From Chrysaora quinquecirrha (Eukaryota; Cnidaria; Scyphozoa; Semaeostomeae; Pelagiidae), in contig JACTAT010000027.1 in assembly GCA_014526335.1 (NCBI GenBank), forward strand, positions 4,025,747 through 4,089,746: a stretch of DNA of 64,000 nucleotides. Direction: 5' to 3'. The notes beneath the pieces were generated by a model. The model was not told the origin of the DNA. It saw only the letters and a list, made by a program, of their open reading frames with translations, and did no database searches. Both the position numbers and the translations under genes were made by a program. Shown in pieces: positions 24,001 to 34,554 of this stretch. Position 1 is the first letter of the stretch, and the number at the start of each line of letters is the position of its first letter.

Positions 24001-27000
24001 TATCGCAAGAGTACCCGCAATGTTTCTTATAAAAGCTCAGACTGTGCATTAGCAGAACAACACTGTTTTAGCATTGCATTTCCTAGTAACATAGTAGAAC
24101 AACATTGTGGGTAAGGGGTTGATTTTCTGTATTTCCCAGCAAGAAAGGGCAAAGGAGTCGTATTTTTTTTAAATTACGGGGGTGTTCCAAGGACCTTTGG
24201 AAGGCATTGTAGCTATTGGCTATTTGAAGTCTTATTTCTAAAGAAATCGACGGTAGCCGCCCTACAAATCTCCAAAAATCATCATAAAGTTGCAACAAGA
24301 ATCAAACGACGACAGCGACAAAACAGAAATACAAGAAACAACAACAAAATTTCACATACCTTTATTTAGCGACGTGATGCTCAAAGCTGATGTGTCATCT
24401 GTATGAACAAATCAAGGCATGGTGACGTTTTGCATGCAGCGCCAATATTAGGCTGCGTTGCAGACTCAACTGGTGTTTTCTTCCAGAAGAGATGAGTTGA
24501 GGCTACACCAATATAAGCTTCTGCGAGATTTTCCAGTGAATCGTTTGACGCATTGGCCTAACGGGAAAAATGGTAGAAATATAAGAATGGAAAAAAATTC
24601 GAAACATCTTGGAACATACTCAAGAAGAGGCTGATTCAAGCTTGAACATACTTTGTATTTGTCATTTCACATTGTATTTAGCACCAGTCGCTAGGACTTC
24701 AGCAGTAGGTTAACTAATCGAGACCTCGACTTTAGCTGTGACGCTACCGTAGGTGGGTCTCGAACTTCGGATTCCATTAACACGAGAAAAATGGATCGAA
24801 TCTAAAGTGGATCCGATCTACTTTTGGTACGGACAGGCCTTGCTTTTACACACAATTCGTAGATCCGATCCATTTTGGTCCGCGAACCGACTTACTGTTG
24901 GATCGCTTTGAAACCATCCAGTCTGGATCCAATCTACTTTTGCATCGTGTAAAACAGGTGGATCCGATCCAATACTGGCTCTCTTCAAAATTATTATTAT
25001 AAATTACTATAGAAATATTCGGTAACCACGCATGCGTCAATTACTAGACCCAAAAGTGGATCGGATCCGTGCCTCGTGTAAACGGAAGGCCTATCCGTAC
25101 CAAAACTAGAACTTCTTGATCCGATCCACTTTAGATCCGATCCACTTTCTCTCGTGTCAACGTAGCCTATCTCTCTGAGCTTCTCACACTACGAGCCAGC
25201 TGGGTTAGGACACGACGCTGCTACAGCAACTCAGAAGACTTTCAGAAGAAGACTCAACTAGTTGTAGTTGTTGTATTCATGTTTTCATTGCATGTCTTTC
25301 ATTGCTTATGCAGGGAATTTGTAAAGCAGCTTTCTTCTGTTTTGTAGAACTGAAGATGGAAACTGAAGTCAAAGAATCGGGAAAAGTTCCAATAAAAATG
25401 GCCGTGCTCGGAGCATATACATGGGCGATTCTTCAATTCACATTGATGACAACAGCAACGCAGAAAGATAAAATCCAAGAACAAAGTGAAGCTCAGGCGA
25501 AAGCAACAAGAAAGATTAGTCTCAGTCTGGGGCATTACAATAAGGTAGGTTTAGGCCAACTTCTCACGAGTTAAGGCTAGATTTACAGCGCTATTTACGC
25601 TTACTCCAAGAAGCCTAATTGCAGGGCGGTTGGGGAAATCTTAATCGAAATCTTAATAAGTGTAAAATCGTAAAGTTCCGTCGTTTTTGTAATCCAAGCC
25701 CAGAGTGTCAAGAAAAGTGTTAAGTTCAACTTCCTCCAGACAAAAATACCAGTAACTGAAATCCTTCCTCATTTAGCAGAGAAAGCCAGGCGTGTTTTGG
25801 GCGTGGCAAAAGATTTTCCTTTGTTCTAACTTACCTTCTTCCGGTCAATGGCAATGTGTAGACTCGCTACACAAGTCTCTGTTACGCTCCTTAGATCTGA
25901 TTGGTCGCTAATAACAGAGCCTCATCCTGAGCTGCCCTGAACAACAACAACAGCAGCTACAGCGAGTGGGAGGGACTGGTGTAGCCAGTCTAAGGCTATG
26001 TGAGCGAACTTGTCTGCCTTTGGAAGCACCAAACGGTAGAATTCGATAGAGGATGAAATTTGGACAAAATATTTGCAAAAATTTCAAATCATGAAATCTT
26101 CCACCGATAAAATTAATGGTCTTATACAAAATACAGTATTGCCCCACCACCAAGAAACTGACTTATAAGAAACTGCAAGCTGTCAGATTGCACAAAATAT
26201 GCCCATTTGATGAGAAGCCAAGTTTATCAGTGGTGGGGTAATACTGTAGTGATCTAGATACAGATCTGGTGGCTAATTTCCGATAACTATGAATTTGGCA
26301 TCAAAAACTCTCTATCTCGAAATTGTTTTTGAGTTGTACAAAACTTCAAAATTGCGATAAACAGCGGAAACATTTTCGGGCATACTTAAAAGCTTTATTT
26401 CGTCTGACACTCCTCAGAGTATGAACGTCAGAAACAGACCGAATCAATAAACTAAGGCGGAATTAAAACCCAGATGCGGCTCGAAATGCACCAATCAGAA
26501 AGAAAAGCTGAATTGGCATTGTGTTTAAACACCAATCAGCTTTAGGCGGGACTTTATCTGGAAATTTGAAAAAGTTCAACAATCATTGGAAAGGTCTATT
26601 TGAAACTTTGAAATCAGACAATTAAAGGAAATAAAATAACACAAAATCTCACTCACCGATATTTTCACTCTTTCTTCTGAAACCAAACACTTCAAAACCA
26701 AGATATGCTTTCGTCATTTTGCTCTCGTCACTTGGGGCAACCATTTTTGCGCCATCCCTGTAGCTTCACAGCAAAACTTCGCTAACAGAGACTAGAGAGG
26801 AACGAACGAATCCAACATTCTCAAATCTCAAACGTACAATTCCAAAACCCTAGAGAAAATGCGTACATGCTAAATAAGCTCTGAAATAAACATAAACGAA
26901 TAGATGAAACAGATAAATGCAATATCAATCAACAAGACTTACTATCCTTTTGTCCTCGTAGCAACAAACGTCGCATATTTTTTGTGTGGGCCTAAGGGCC

Positions 27001-28480
27001 TAGCCAATTCTTCGACACTTGAAGCTCAAGAGCTTCCTTCACTGCCTGTCCAGACATGAAGCGTGATGAACTGAGCACAACAAAAAGAAGCACGCTCAAC
27101 GCTTTTATAGTTACGAGCCCCAAGGGTACTTGAGTACACAGGGTACACAAAAACACAATCTACTTGCAGTAAGGTCAAGTTATTCTATAGGTTCAAAAAG
27201 TCAAAGTCCAATTTTTAACAACAGCAACAACTACAACATAGTGCAGCCTGAAAAATGGAAATAAATTTTTGGTATTAAAACTTCACACATTGTGGACTTC
27301 ACGCTTTTTATTGTTATACAAAAATAAAAGATAGACGTTAACTGAATCTGCGAGAAAGCTCAAGCGCTCATTTTTTAGAACTCAAGGCACCAATATGAGG
27401 GGGGCTTTGGGATTACACGGGTTACGGGTTTGGCCGATTTCGCCCTCGGGTTTTTCGAAAAAAACAGTGCGGGTTTTCGGGTCAAGTATATTTAACGGGC
27501 AACAGGTTTTGCCATTTTTCTAGCTCGGGTTTCGGGTATTGTAGTAAAAATGTGCGGTTTTTTAGGTTTTAAACCTCACAAAGGATATCAATGTGTATAA
27601 AATTCTTGAAACAGTTGTCGAGACTAAGGTCATCAGGGTTTTCGGGTTTGTCCAATATTTGATTCGGTTCAACCACGGGTGCAACCAGATTTACGGTATA
27701 GGTACTGTATGCTTATAGTTGATGCATGGTTCATGGAGTTTATAAAACAAAACCTAGTCTGCAAATTCCACTTCAGCAGACTACTTTAAACGTGTTGCAA
27801 CTGAGCTCATTGTCTTGTCATTTCAGATTGTTCCAGAGCAGTCGGGCGGATTGACCAGAAAGGAATCAGAGACACGCATTACAAGGGCCTCGACGATCGC
27901 TGAAGGTGGAATACTGTCGACGAACAACAACAAAGAGCTCTCAGCCAAAGAAAAATACATTGAATCGATAAAACGACAGCGTGCACGGACCATAGACAGC
28001 ACACAGTTCGGAGGGAGGTATGGCATGACAAGGAAGTCGTCCGGCCTTTCAAAATCAGGTCTATCAAAAACAGGCCAGATAGAGCGGATGCCGCACAAGA
28101 ACACAACGTCATTTGACGCTGAAGCGGACAAGAAACAAAAGCGGATGAGAAAGCTTCATGGAGAACTGTTTCAGATCTTAGTAACGCTTCTCATGCAGGA
28201 CGGTCCGTTCTTGATCCTTAGGCTCGTGTTGTTGATTGAGTTCAAAGTCGCAACGGAGATGCATATACTATTCATGGCTAAAAATGCAATGGTATGCACG
28301 CTGCTTGTGTATAGACTTTGTATATTGACGTGCAGAGCTGATAGTGATGATGCCTTGCAAAAGGAAGAAGCTGCTAGTAAACTGCATAATGTGCAATTAG
28401 CAGTTATGGGTGCAAGCATAATGCGTTCAAATGCTTCGAATGCATCGAGGAAACAAAAAGCCAAGACGTCTTCAAGGTGA
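21035..28480 (+). CDS. TMEM26: TMEM26-like multi-pass membrane protein, copy B (5 exons)
   Basis: Exons 21035-21228, 22754-22865, 23578-23740, 25348-25544 and 27827-28480 join in frame (1320 nt, 439 aa) with intron phases 2, 0, 1, 0, identical to copy A. Exon 1 encodes two hydrophobic helices ending VRKGQEYK. Exon 2 has YFWPSGFFYILTITPIIW. Exon 3 has ILGRWLMPRG and LTRDQLSALLL. Exon 4 has a WAILQFTLM helix. Exon 5 has MQDGPFLILRLVLLIEF and MAKNAMVCTLLVYRL. Before those last helices, exon 5 carries a long Ser/Arg/Lys-rich loop of about 100 residues that is longer than in copy A, and the tail is basic and Ser-rich. The QDGPF motif is closer to the vertebrate form than the QECPF of copy A. Molecular function is unassigned. 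Confidence 0.9.
21330..21700. repeat. Degenerate 'cggttttcgg' repeat in TMEM26-B intron 1
   Basis: Pyrimidine-biased words such as 'ggttttacggttt' and 'tttttcggttatgag' recur irregularly. A similar stretch ('gggttttcgggt' words) lies at 27410-27680 in intron 4 of the same gene. Confidence 0.45.
22310..22590. mobile_element. PIF/Harbinger-like MITE (family H1), diverged
   Basis: Left end 'ggcctgacacaaacgatggaacattgtttgtcaaac' and right end 'gtttgattgttaggccagggc' match family H1, and the length is near that of the complete copy at 1346-1626. TTA precedes it; the right flank TAT is not an exact match. Confidence 0.65.
23375..23515 (-). mobile_element. SINE family A copy, diverged
   Basis: Minus-strand copy recognised by 'gagacctcgaccctcg', 'ctcgctaagcttctcacac' and 'ctacagcacctt'. 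Confidence 0.55.
24370..26744 (-). CDS. Possible antisense gene nested in TMEM26-B introns (fragmentary)
   Basis: On the minus strand an ATG at 26744 in good context opens a 29-codon frame (MVAPSDESKMTKAY, then LGFEVFGFRRKSENI) ending at a consensus donor just below 26657. An upstream segment near 26940-26990 ends in a good donor and could be a 5' UTR exon. A candidate terminal exon (24556 down to about 24370) has an acceptor and an open frame containing ASNDSLENLAEAYIGVAS. The two coding pieces are not in compatible phase, so at least one middle exon is missing. I do not recognise the protein. Confidence 0.25.
24665..25235 (-). mobile_element. SINE family A copy split by a foldback element
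   Basis: The 3' half of the SINE (plus-strand 24665-24768: 'tttagcaccagtcgctaggac', 'gttaactaatcgagacctcgac') and its 5' half (25173-25235: 'ctgagcttctcacactacgagcc') are separated by about 400 bp of palindromic element, showing nested insertion. Confidence 0.7.
24775..25168. mobile_element. Foldback MITE with long inverted arms
   Basis: The left arm from 'acacgagaaaaatggatcgaa' and the right arm ending 'ccactttctctcgtgt' are inverse complements over roughly 100 bp. They include repeated 'agtggatccgatc' words and the pair 'ggtacggacaggcc' / 'ggcctatccgtacc'. It sits inside a SINE in intron 3 of TMEM26-B. Confidence 0.8.
25725..25855. repeat. Second copy of the 18540-18670 repeat, inverted
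   Basis: Reverse complement of the earlier copy: 'gttcaacttcctccagacaaaaata' and 'aggcgtgttttgggcgtggcaaaa'. Confidence 0.65.
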
Positions 28481-28794
28481 AATGCCTGAGCGGTACATTT
28501 TGTAAGTAACAGGCAAGCAAGATTATAATCAGTTCAAGAACTTCATCGCGACTACAGCACAAACTCTATTTTTCCAAAGTATAGTCCAATTAATATTAAC
28601 TGTCTATGATTGGTCGCGATGACTGAGCGGATGCTACTTTATCGCGGTACTTTATTGCCTTAATTTAACGTGTAACCTTTTCCCATCCAAACTCGGGAGG
28701 GGGGTCGCAACTCCAATATTTTCTATGACGGGATGTGCCACCATTTTTAGGGTACTGTTTTGCTCTTATTATCCTTAATTCATGAGTTTCACGA

Positions 28795-29695
28795 TATTCA
28801 ATACAGTGGAAGGATATCATCAGTACAGTGGAGGGATATCATCAGTACAGTGGAGGGATATCATCAGTACGGTGAAGGGTTTTCAGTACTTACTAAACTG
28901 TACTGATGATATCCCTCCACTGTACTGATGATATCCCTCTACCGTACTGATGATATCCCTCCACTGTACTGATGATATCTCCCCCCACTGTACTGATGAT
29001 ATTTCTCTGCTGTACTGATGAAAACCCTCCAGTTTAATGAAGATATCCTTCCACTGTACTGAATATCCTCCACTTTACTGATGTAATTCCTCCACTGTAA
29101 TGAAGATATCCATCCACTGTACTGAATATCCTCCACCGTACTGATGAAAACCCTCCAGAGTAATGAAGATATCCCTCCACCGTACTGATGATATCCCTCC
29201 ACTGTACTGATGAAAACCCTCCAGTGAAATGAAGATATCCTTCCACTGTACTGAATATCCTCCACTTTACTGATGATATCTCTCCACTGTAATGAATATC
29301 CTCCACTTTACTGATGTAATTCCTCCACTGTAATGAAGATATCCATCCACTGTACTGAATATCCTCCACTGTGCTGATGAAAACCCTCCAGAATAATGAA
29401 GATATCCCTCCACCCTACTGATGATATCCCTCCACTGTACTGATGAAAACCCTCCAGTGAAATGAAGATATCCTTCCACTGTACTGAATATCCTCCACTT
29501 TACTGATGATATCTCTCCACTGTAATGAATATCCTCCACTGTACTGATGATATCCATCCACTGTACTGATGATATCCCTCCACCGTACTGATGATATCCC
29601 CCCAACGTACTGATGATACCCCTCCACTGTGCTACCCTATGCTGCACACCATCCACTGTACTGCACACCCTCCACTATACTGTACATACATTACC
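28795..29695. repeat. Minisatellite VNTR, unit about 24 bp
   Basis: About 900 bp of 'actgtactgatgatatccctcc' units with variants (gaatatcc, gaagatatcc, gaaaaccctcc). The first 80 bp are in the opposite orientation ('cagtacagtggagggatatcat'), so the array contains an inversion near 28880. Long Trp/Ser/Gly/Tyr-rich open frames across it are artefacts. A small related block lies at 33915-33995. Confidence 0.92.
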
Positions 29696-29828
29696 GGACG
29701 TGAATACACAAGAAGGCAATAGCCCGACAGCTTTTTTCTTGCCTGCATCTCTTTAGGGAAACCTTTTGTTCCAGTCTTCCTCTATCTCACTCCTGTAAGG
29801 ACTTCAAATACCGCTAGACTAGAGTCCT

Positions 29829-30071
29829 GTTTACACTACAAAAATCTAACCCGGGTTAACTTCAACCCGGGTCGAACCCGGGTTAAATTTCTGTAGTGTA
29901 AACGCGACTAACCCGGGTTGAACCCGGGTAGAAGTAACCCACATCTGATGGTGGGTTACTTTAACCCGGGTTCAACCCGGGTAAGTTGCGTTTACACTAC
30001 AAAATTTTAACCCGGGTTAACTTCAACCCGGGTCGAACCCGGGTTGAAATTTCGTAGTGTAAACAGGGCTT
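29829..30071. mobile_element. Palindromic foldback element rich in AACCCGGGTT
   Basis: Termini 'gtcctgtttacactacaaaa' and 'gtagtgtaaacagggct' are inverse complements. Between them are about ten copies of AACCCGGG or CCCGGGTT words and two further internal termini ('gtagtgtaaacgcg', 'cgtttacactac'), so it looks like two palindromes in tandem. Confidence 0.85.
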
Positions 30072-30079
30072 AGCAGAGC

Positions 30080-30835
30080 TGGGATCTCTAACCTCACGCA
30101 TCATGTATCATATTTATATTTTGAATATTGTAGTTTTATATTAGGTTTGAATTTGTACTTATTTATATGAAATGTAGTGCATACAGAGGGGCATTTCTCT
30201 CTTGAAACTAAAAACGATATTTTCACTAAGATTCAAGCATTTTAATGATTTTCGTGAAAGAAATTCGATTTCAATGCTATTTTCGAATGCAAAGATGTAG
30301 AAGGTCTCTAAGTAAGGAGGAATTGCCTCTCGGTTTTTAAAAGTGTGTTACTGGTTTTGTTACGTAATTTATTTATTCAGAAATATTGGTTTACAAAATT
30401 TACGACTGTGTGCATTTTTTAATTATAAGCGTATTGCAAAGCACTGAAAAAAAAAACAAAAAAAAAACTCTTCGAGATTGCTTTTTTCTCTTAAGTCTGT
30501 TCTAATAGGTACCAAGTAGGTGGTCTTTGGGGGTCTTCAAACCGTAAAACCGCTCAAAATTTGCTCAAAAACCGTAAATCTGTGCGATATTTACAATGAC
30601 CAACAAAGATAGCTGGCAAAGCGCAATTATCTATTTCATGTGTTACAAGACTGAGGGCGTGCAATTTATCGAAGAACAAAACTGCGATGCCCCTTCAGCG
30701 AGGCCAAATTAATTTCATGAAAATTAAAAAGCAGTTCTAATGTGAGTTAAAGCGGGAGTGAGCGTTTTGGTCTCCCTGTGTAGGCTGTCCTCTCTAAGGA
30801 AAGTTTTTGAGGCTATGCGCAGGCTAAAAACCCCT
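30080..30835. other. Intergenic, nothing recognised
   Basis: AT-rich with homopolymer A stretches near 30450. No gene or clear repeat. Confidence 0.4.
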
Positions 30836-30837
30836 GG

Positions 30838-30963
30838 CCTGCCTGCAGACTCAACTGGTTTTACCTCCGACGAGTTGAGTTGAATAGAAATTTGAATGTT
30901 CGTGAATTTCAATTCAACTCAATTCGTCGGAGGTAAAAACCAGTTGAGTCTGCAGGCAGGCAA
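30838..30963. mobile_element. Near-perfect hairpin element, about 125 bp
   Basis: 'gcctgcctgcagactcaact' plus about 30 bp that follow are matched, nearly base for base, by the inverse complement ending 'agttgagtctgcaggcaggc'. Arms are about 50 bp and the loop about 25 bp. 'gcagactcaactggt' also occurs once near 24465. Confidence 0.85.
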
Positions 30964-31219
30964 TAAACCCCCCGAACCAAGTAGAGAAGCTATATATGAG
31001 CAATAACACGGCAAGATATTCTGCATGACTTAGCAAAGCTTTTAACGCTGTTAACTACAGATTTTATGGTTAACAAGAAGAATGAGCGATATTTTGAGTT
31101 AATCAGTATCACCAAGGAGCTCAGCACCACAGAATTCTTCAAACCATACAGTTTGGTGACTGATTGCTTTGGAGGTCGGAATAAGTAGGGGTTCAGAATA
31201 AGTAGGGGTTCAACCCTAC

Positions 31220-31600
31220 TCTTAGGTGCCTAATTGCCGGGGGTCCCAATTAGCGGGGGTTGGATTTTCGTTTAAAATTAATTGCCGGGGGTCCCAATTA
31301 GCGGGGGTTGGATTGTTTGTTGAAAATTAATTGCCGGGGGTCCCAATTAGCGGGGGTTGGATTTTTGTTGAAAATGACTCAAGACTCAGACTCAATTTTT
31401 ATCTTATTTTGTCCATGCAAGACTGGTATCTATTTATTTTGTGACTGAATACTCTGATATGAATTTTCAATACGCGTCACTTACGCGAAGTTGAATAATT
31501 TAATAAGCGGGGGGTCCTAATAAGAGCGGGGGGGTTGGAAAAATTTTCAAAAACTAATTAGCGGGGGGGGGACGGCAATTAGGTACCTAAGAGTACTCTC
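31220..31600. mobile_element. Foldback element with internal G-rich tandem repeat
   Basis: Ends 'actcttaggtgcctaattgcc' and 'ggcaattaggtacctaagagt' are inverse complements. Inside, a unit of about 60 bp containing 'ttgccgggggtcccaattagcgggggttgga' is repeated three times (about 31235-31370). Runs of five or more G make local G-quadruplexes conceivable. Confidence 0.75.
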
Positions 31601-31611
31601 CTCCCCGGTTC

Positions 31612-31855
31612 CAAAAAAGTCTGTGCGTAGGCTACGCAAACCGTCGCAGACTGCCGGATCGAAATGAAAACCGCTTATTTTTACTTATCATAGTCTGCGA
31701 CGGTCGCAGATGTCACATTATTATCGCAGACTGCCTGCGATCGGTGAAAAACAGGGATTTTCATTTGGATTTGGCAGTCTGCGCAGATAGTTTGCGATGG
31801 TCTGGGATGGTTTGCGACATATCTTATCTGCGACGGTCTGCGACGAAGTACAACA
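31612..31855. mobile_element. Foldback element with repeated 'tctgcgacggt' words
   Basis: 'ccgtcgcagactgcc' near the left and 'tctgcgacggtctgcgacg' near the right, plus several internal copies in both orientations ('gtctgcgacggtcgcaga'), make a compact palindromic element 360 bp upstream of the claudin-like ATG. Confidence 0.65.
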
Positions 31856-32217
31856 AATGAAAACTAGCCTTGAATATCCATGAAATGAAGTGAAATTAGC
31901 AAATGCATAGTACCTATTTCGAACTAGAAATGTCACTTATCTGCAGGCTTACGTCACTCGCAAAAATTCAGATGACAAAAATTTTAACCGAATTCAGCCA
32001 ATAAACAACGACAACAGTAAGATGACAGACAGAAAAAGACCAATCAAAAAGCTCGTCAGAGCTCCTTCCTCATTCCTGACAGCAAATAAATAAAACCAAA
32101 CAAAGGACACGCCTTTACTTTTCATCAGAACAGAGAAAGCCAAACACAAGTCGAGCAAGCAAGGATAGGGCGTGTTGTGAAGTCAAGGAAAATCCGCAAA
32201 ATCAAATCGCTGCAAAA

Positions 32218-34454
32218 ATGGTAAACTGTCTGAACGTATCTGCTATCGTTCTTGCCTTTCTTGGCATCGGATTCTTAATTGTCAGTGTTGCAACAGATTA
32301 CTGGAGGAGTTTTACAACTACCATACTATATAAGACCAAGTATAGCCAAGGGTTGTTCAGACAATGTGCGTCTGCGAACTCACAAACAGCATGCTCGAAA
32401 CTAATGAAGGAGATCAGTGACTATCCTGGTAATTTTTGACTTAATTTATTCAATTAATTCCAGATAAATCTTGCTAGACGACAAACGTTTTTTCAATACT
32501 GAACCTTTGATCTGAGTTGAGCTGAGTTACTTAATATTTCAAGACTCAGACAGAGCTTTTTTTTGAGAAATTTACCCTCGATTTCCTTGTAAAGATTTTC
32601 CTTATGTGTATATTTACAAAATGTATTGCTGTAGATAAATCACAAAACATCATGCATATTAGGCATATTCGGATGTCTTACATATATGTTTTACATACAT
32701 ATTCGTAAAATCTGCTAAAATAACTGTCGTGAAAATTGGGGCCTTTGCCCAGAAAGAAATAGAAATTTAGACGGAATTAGGTAGGATCTGGAGGGCGTGC
32801 TTTGATTAAACAATGCATTTGTTTTTCATGAATTCATGTTGAAATCGTTACACACCTGCTCAGTCATGCTGTTTGCAAGTCTTATCTTGACAAACAGGAG
32901 GCAGCTTACGAGACCTTCAGCGTTATAATCGATTTCTTGGTAATAACTTGGTAATATAAAGTTCTGAGAAATAGGTTGTTCAGGAGAGAAGCTTTATTCA
33001 ATTTTTGAATGGCTGACAAGCAATTAATTGTTTGTTTCAGTCAACCCTATACACGTTTTTTTTTATAAGAACAAAGTATATAAGAACATAAGGCTTCAGA
33101 GGCTAAAAAGTTAAGAACATGCTAAGAACATTACAAGGCTTTGTGAAGCTAGAAACAAATTAGAATTTACTTTCTTTTTGCGCTGTCCTGTTCTCAACTC
33201 TAGAAAACAGGTGAACTATCAATCATTGTGAATATATGTGATATTTTTACATACGCGTCCCTTTTTTTAGCAATTACCAACTAATTTGAAGAAGAACAGC
33301 TTTTTAAAAAGCAAGAAAATTAAGAACATGTTAAGAACATTTTGAGCCTTCAAATCGGAAAAATTAAGAAAATTGCATGTCTTTCTTCAATTTCAGTGTT
33401 CTTATAAAAAAAAACGTGTAATTGATATTTAAAAAATACGTAAATGTAACTAATGATGATACTGTATATAAAAATATATATCAAAGTATATTGTAAAAAA
33501 AATGGTGACGAGCAATTGATCTTCATCATCATGACCATCAAAATCTTCATCATCATAATCAATCTCCAATTGCCAAATCAAGATTCTCATCGTCATTATC
33601 ATCATCATAATCATCGTCATCATTATCATCATCAATACCATCAACATCACCACCATTAATATAATCATCATGACTATATTCTACCTAACAACTGCCATTC
33701 ATCTTTTAGCAAAGTTGGCTGCAGTTGTCGCAATGATGCTATTGGCAATATTATTCCAGGGAATTTCAATGATTGTTGCCACTGTTGCTACAATGATGAA
33801 GAAGAAGTTAAATGCATGCATTGCCATTCTTCAATTCCTAGCAGGTAAAAATACCTTTACAACTAGCTAGCCAAGGCATACCAGAAAGCACTCATATTAT
33901 CACCCTGGGTAATGTATGTGCAGTACAGTTGAGGGTATGCAGTACAGTGGAGGATATTCAGTACAGTGGAGGTATATCATCAGTACGGTGGAGGGTCTAG
34001 TAGAGTTCAATCACGCACAATATTTTGACAGGGGGACAGGGTTCGTAATCATGCAATCAGACTCGTCCTACAAAATTTTAGCAACCACTATGTGAATCAA
34101 AAAATCACGAGCCGTATGAAACTATTTCAAGCGAAACGTTTGCGCTAAGATTCGCGCATTCACACGGAAGAAGTGCTCATTTCACGGGATTTCACGTAAT
34201 CACGCATGACTTAAGCCACGCAGAACCGCTTGGGCCCCCAGACTGTCCTACAAAAACGTGTATTTGAGTGCAGGTGGACTTAGAATTTTCTTCTCTCTTT
34301 TTCAGCTGGGGCAGGTGCTGCTGGTCTGGCAATATATGCAAAATATTACGATATTGGAGCATTCAAATTAGACTGGTCATATGCACTAGGTTGGGTCGGC
34401 ACTGGTTTCATTGGCATCGGTTTGGTCGTTCTCTTTGTTATCATGATGCGATAA
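32218..34454 (+). CDS. Claudin/PMP22-superfamily four-helix membrane protein (3 exons)
   Basis: Exons 32218-32428, 33710-33844 and 34306-34454 join in frame (495 nt, 164 aa) with two phase-1 introns and GT-AG sites. The ATG has an AAAATGG context. Four helices are visible: VLAFLGIGFLIVSVATDYW, LAAVVAMMLLAILFQGISMIV, IAILQFLAGAGAAGLAIYA and GTGFIGIGLVVLFVIM. The first extracellular loop has the family pattern W followed by G-L-F, then two cysteines (GLFRQC ... AC), close to the claudin W-GLW-C-C signature. Family members build cell junctions or modulate membrane proteins; a specific role cannot be assigned. The fold and short size suit an EMP/PMP22/claudin-like protein. Confidence 0.8.
33515..33672. 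repeat. CAT/ATC microsatellite in claudin-like intron 1
   Basis: Interrupted 'catcatcat' repeat directly upstream of the exon 2 acceptor. Short open frames on both strands are composition artefacts. Confidence 0.8.
33915..33995. repeat. Small block of the 28.8-29.7 kb minisatellite unit
   Basis: 'cagtacagtggaggatattcagtacagtggag' and 'atatcatcagtacggtggaggg' match, in inverse orientation to most of the array, the units of the VNTR 4 kb upstream. It lies in intron 2 of the claudin-like gene. Confidence 0.8.
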
Positions 34455-34554
34455 AACTTTGTGGGATGAGAACTACGAACTATGTTTCTTATTACGCTTC
34501 AATTCTTATTTGTTTTTAAATTAGCGAAGTTTCGATTAATTATTTAACGAGTGG

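Noticed and set aside
28939..29668. Trp/Ser/Gly/Tyr-rich open frames of 70-133 codons
   Set aside because: Read through the 24-bp minisatellite; frames shift freely between units and codon use follows the repeat.
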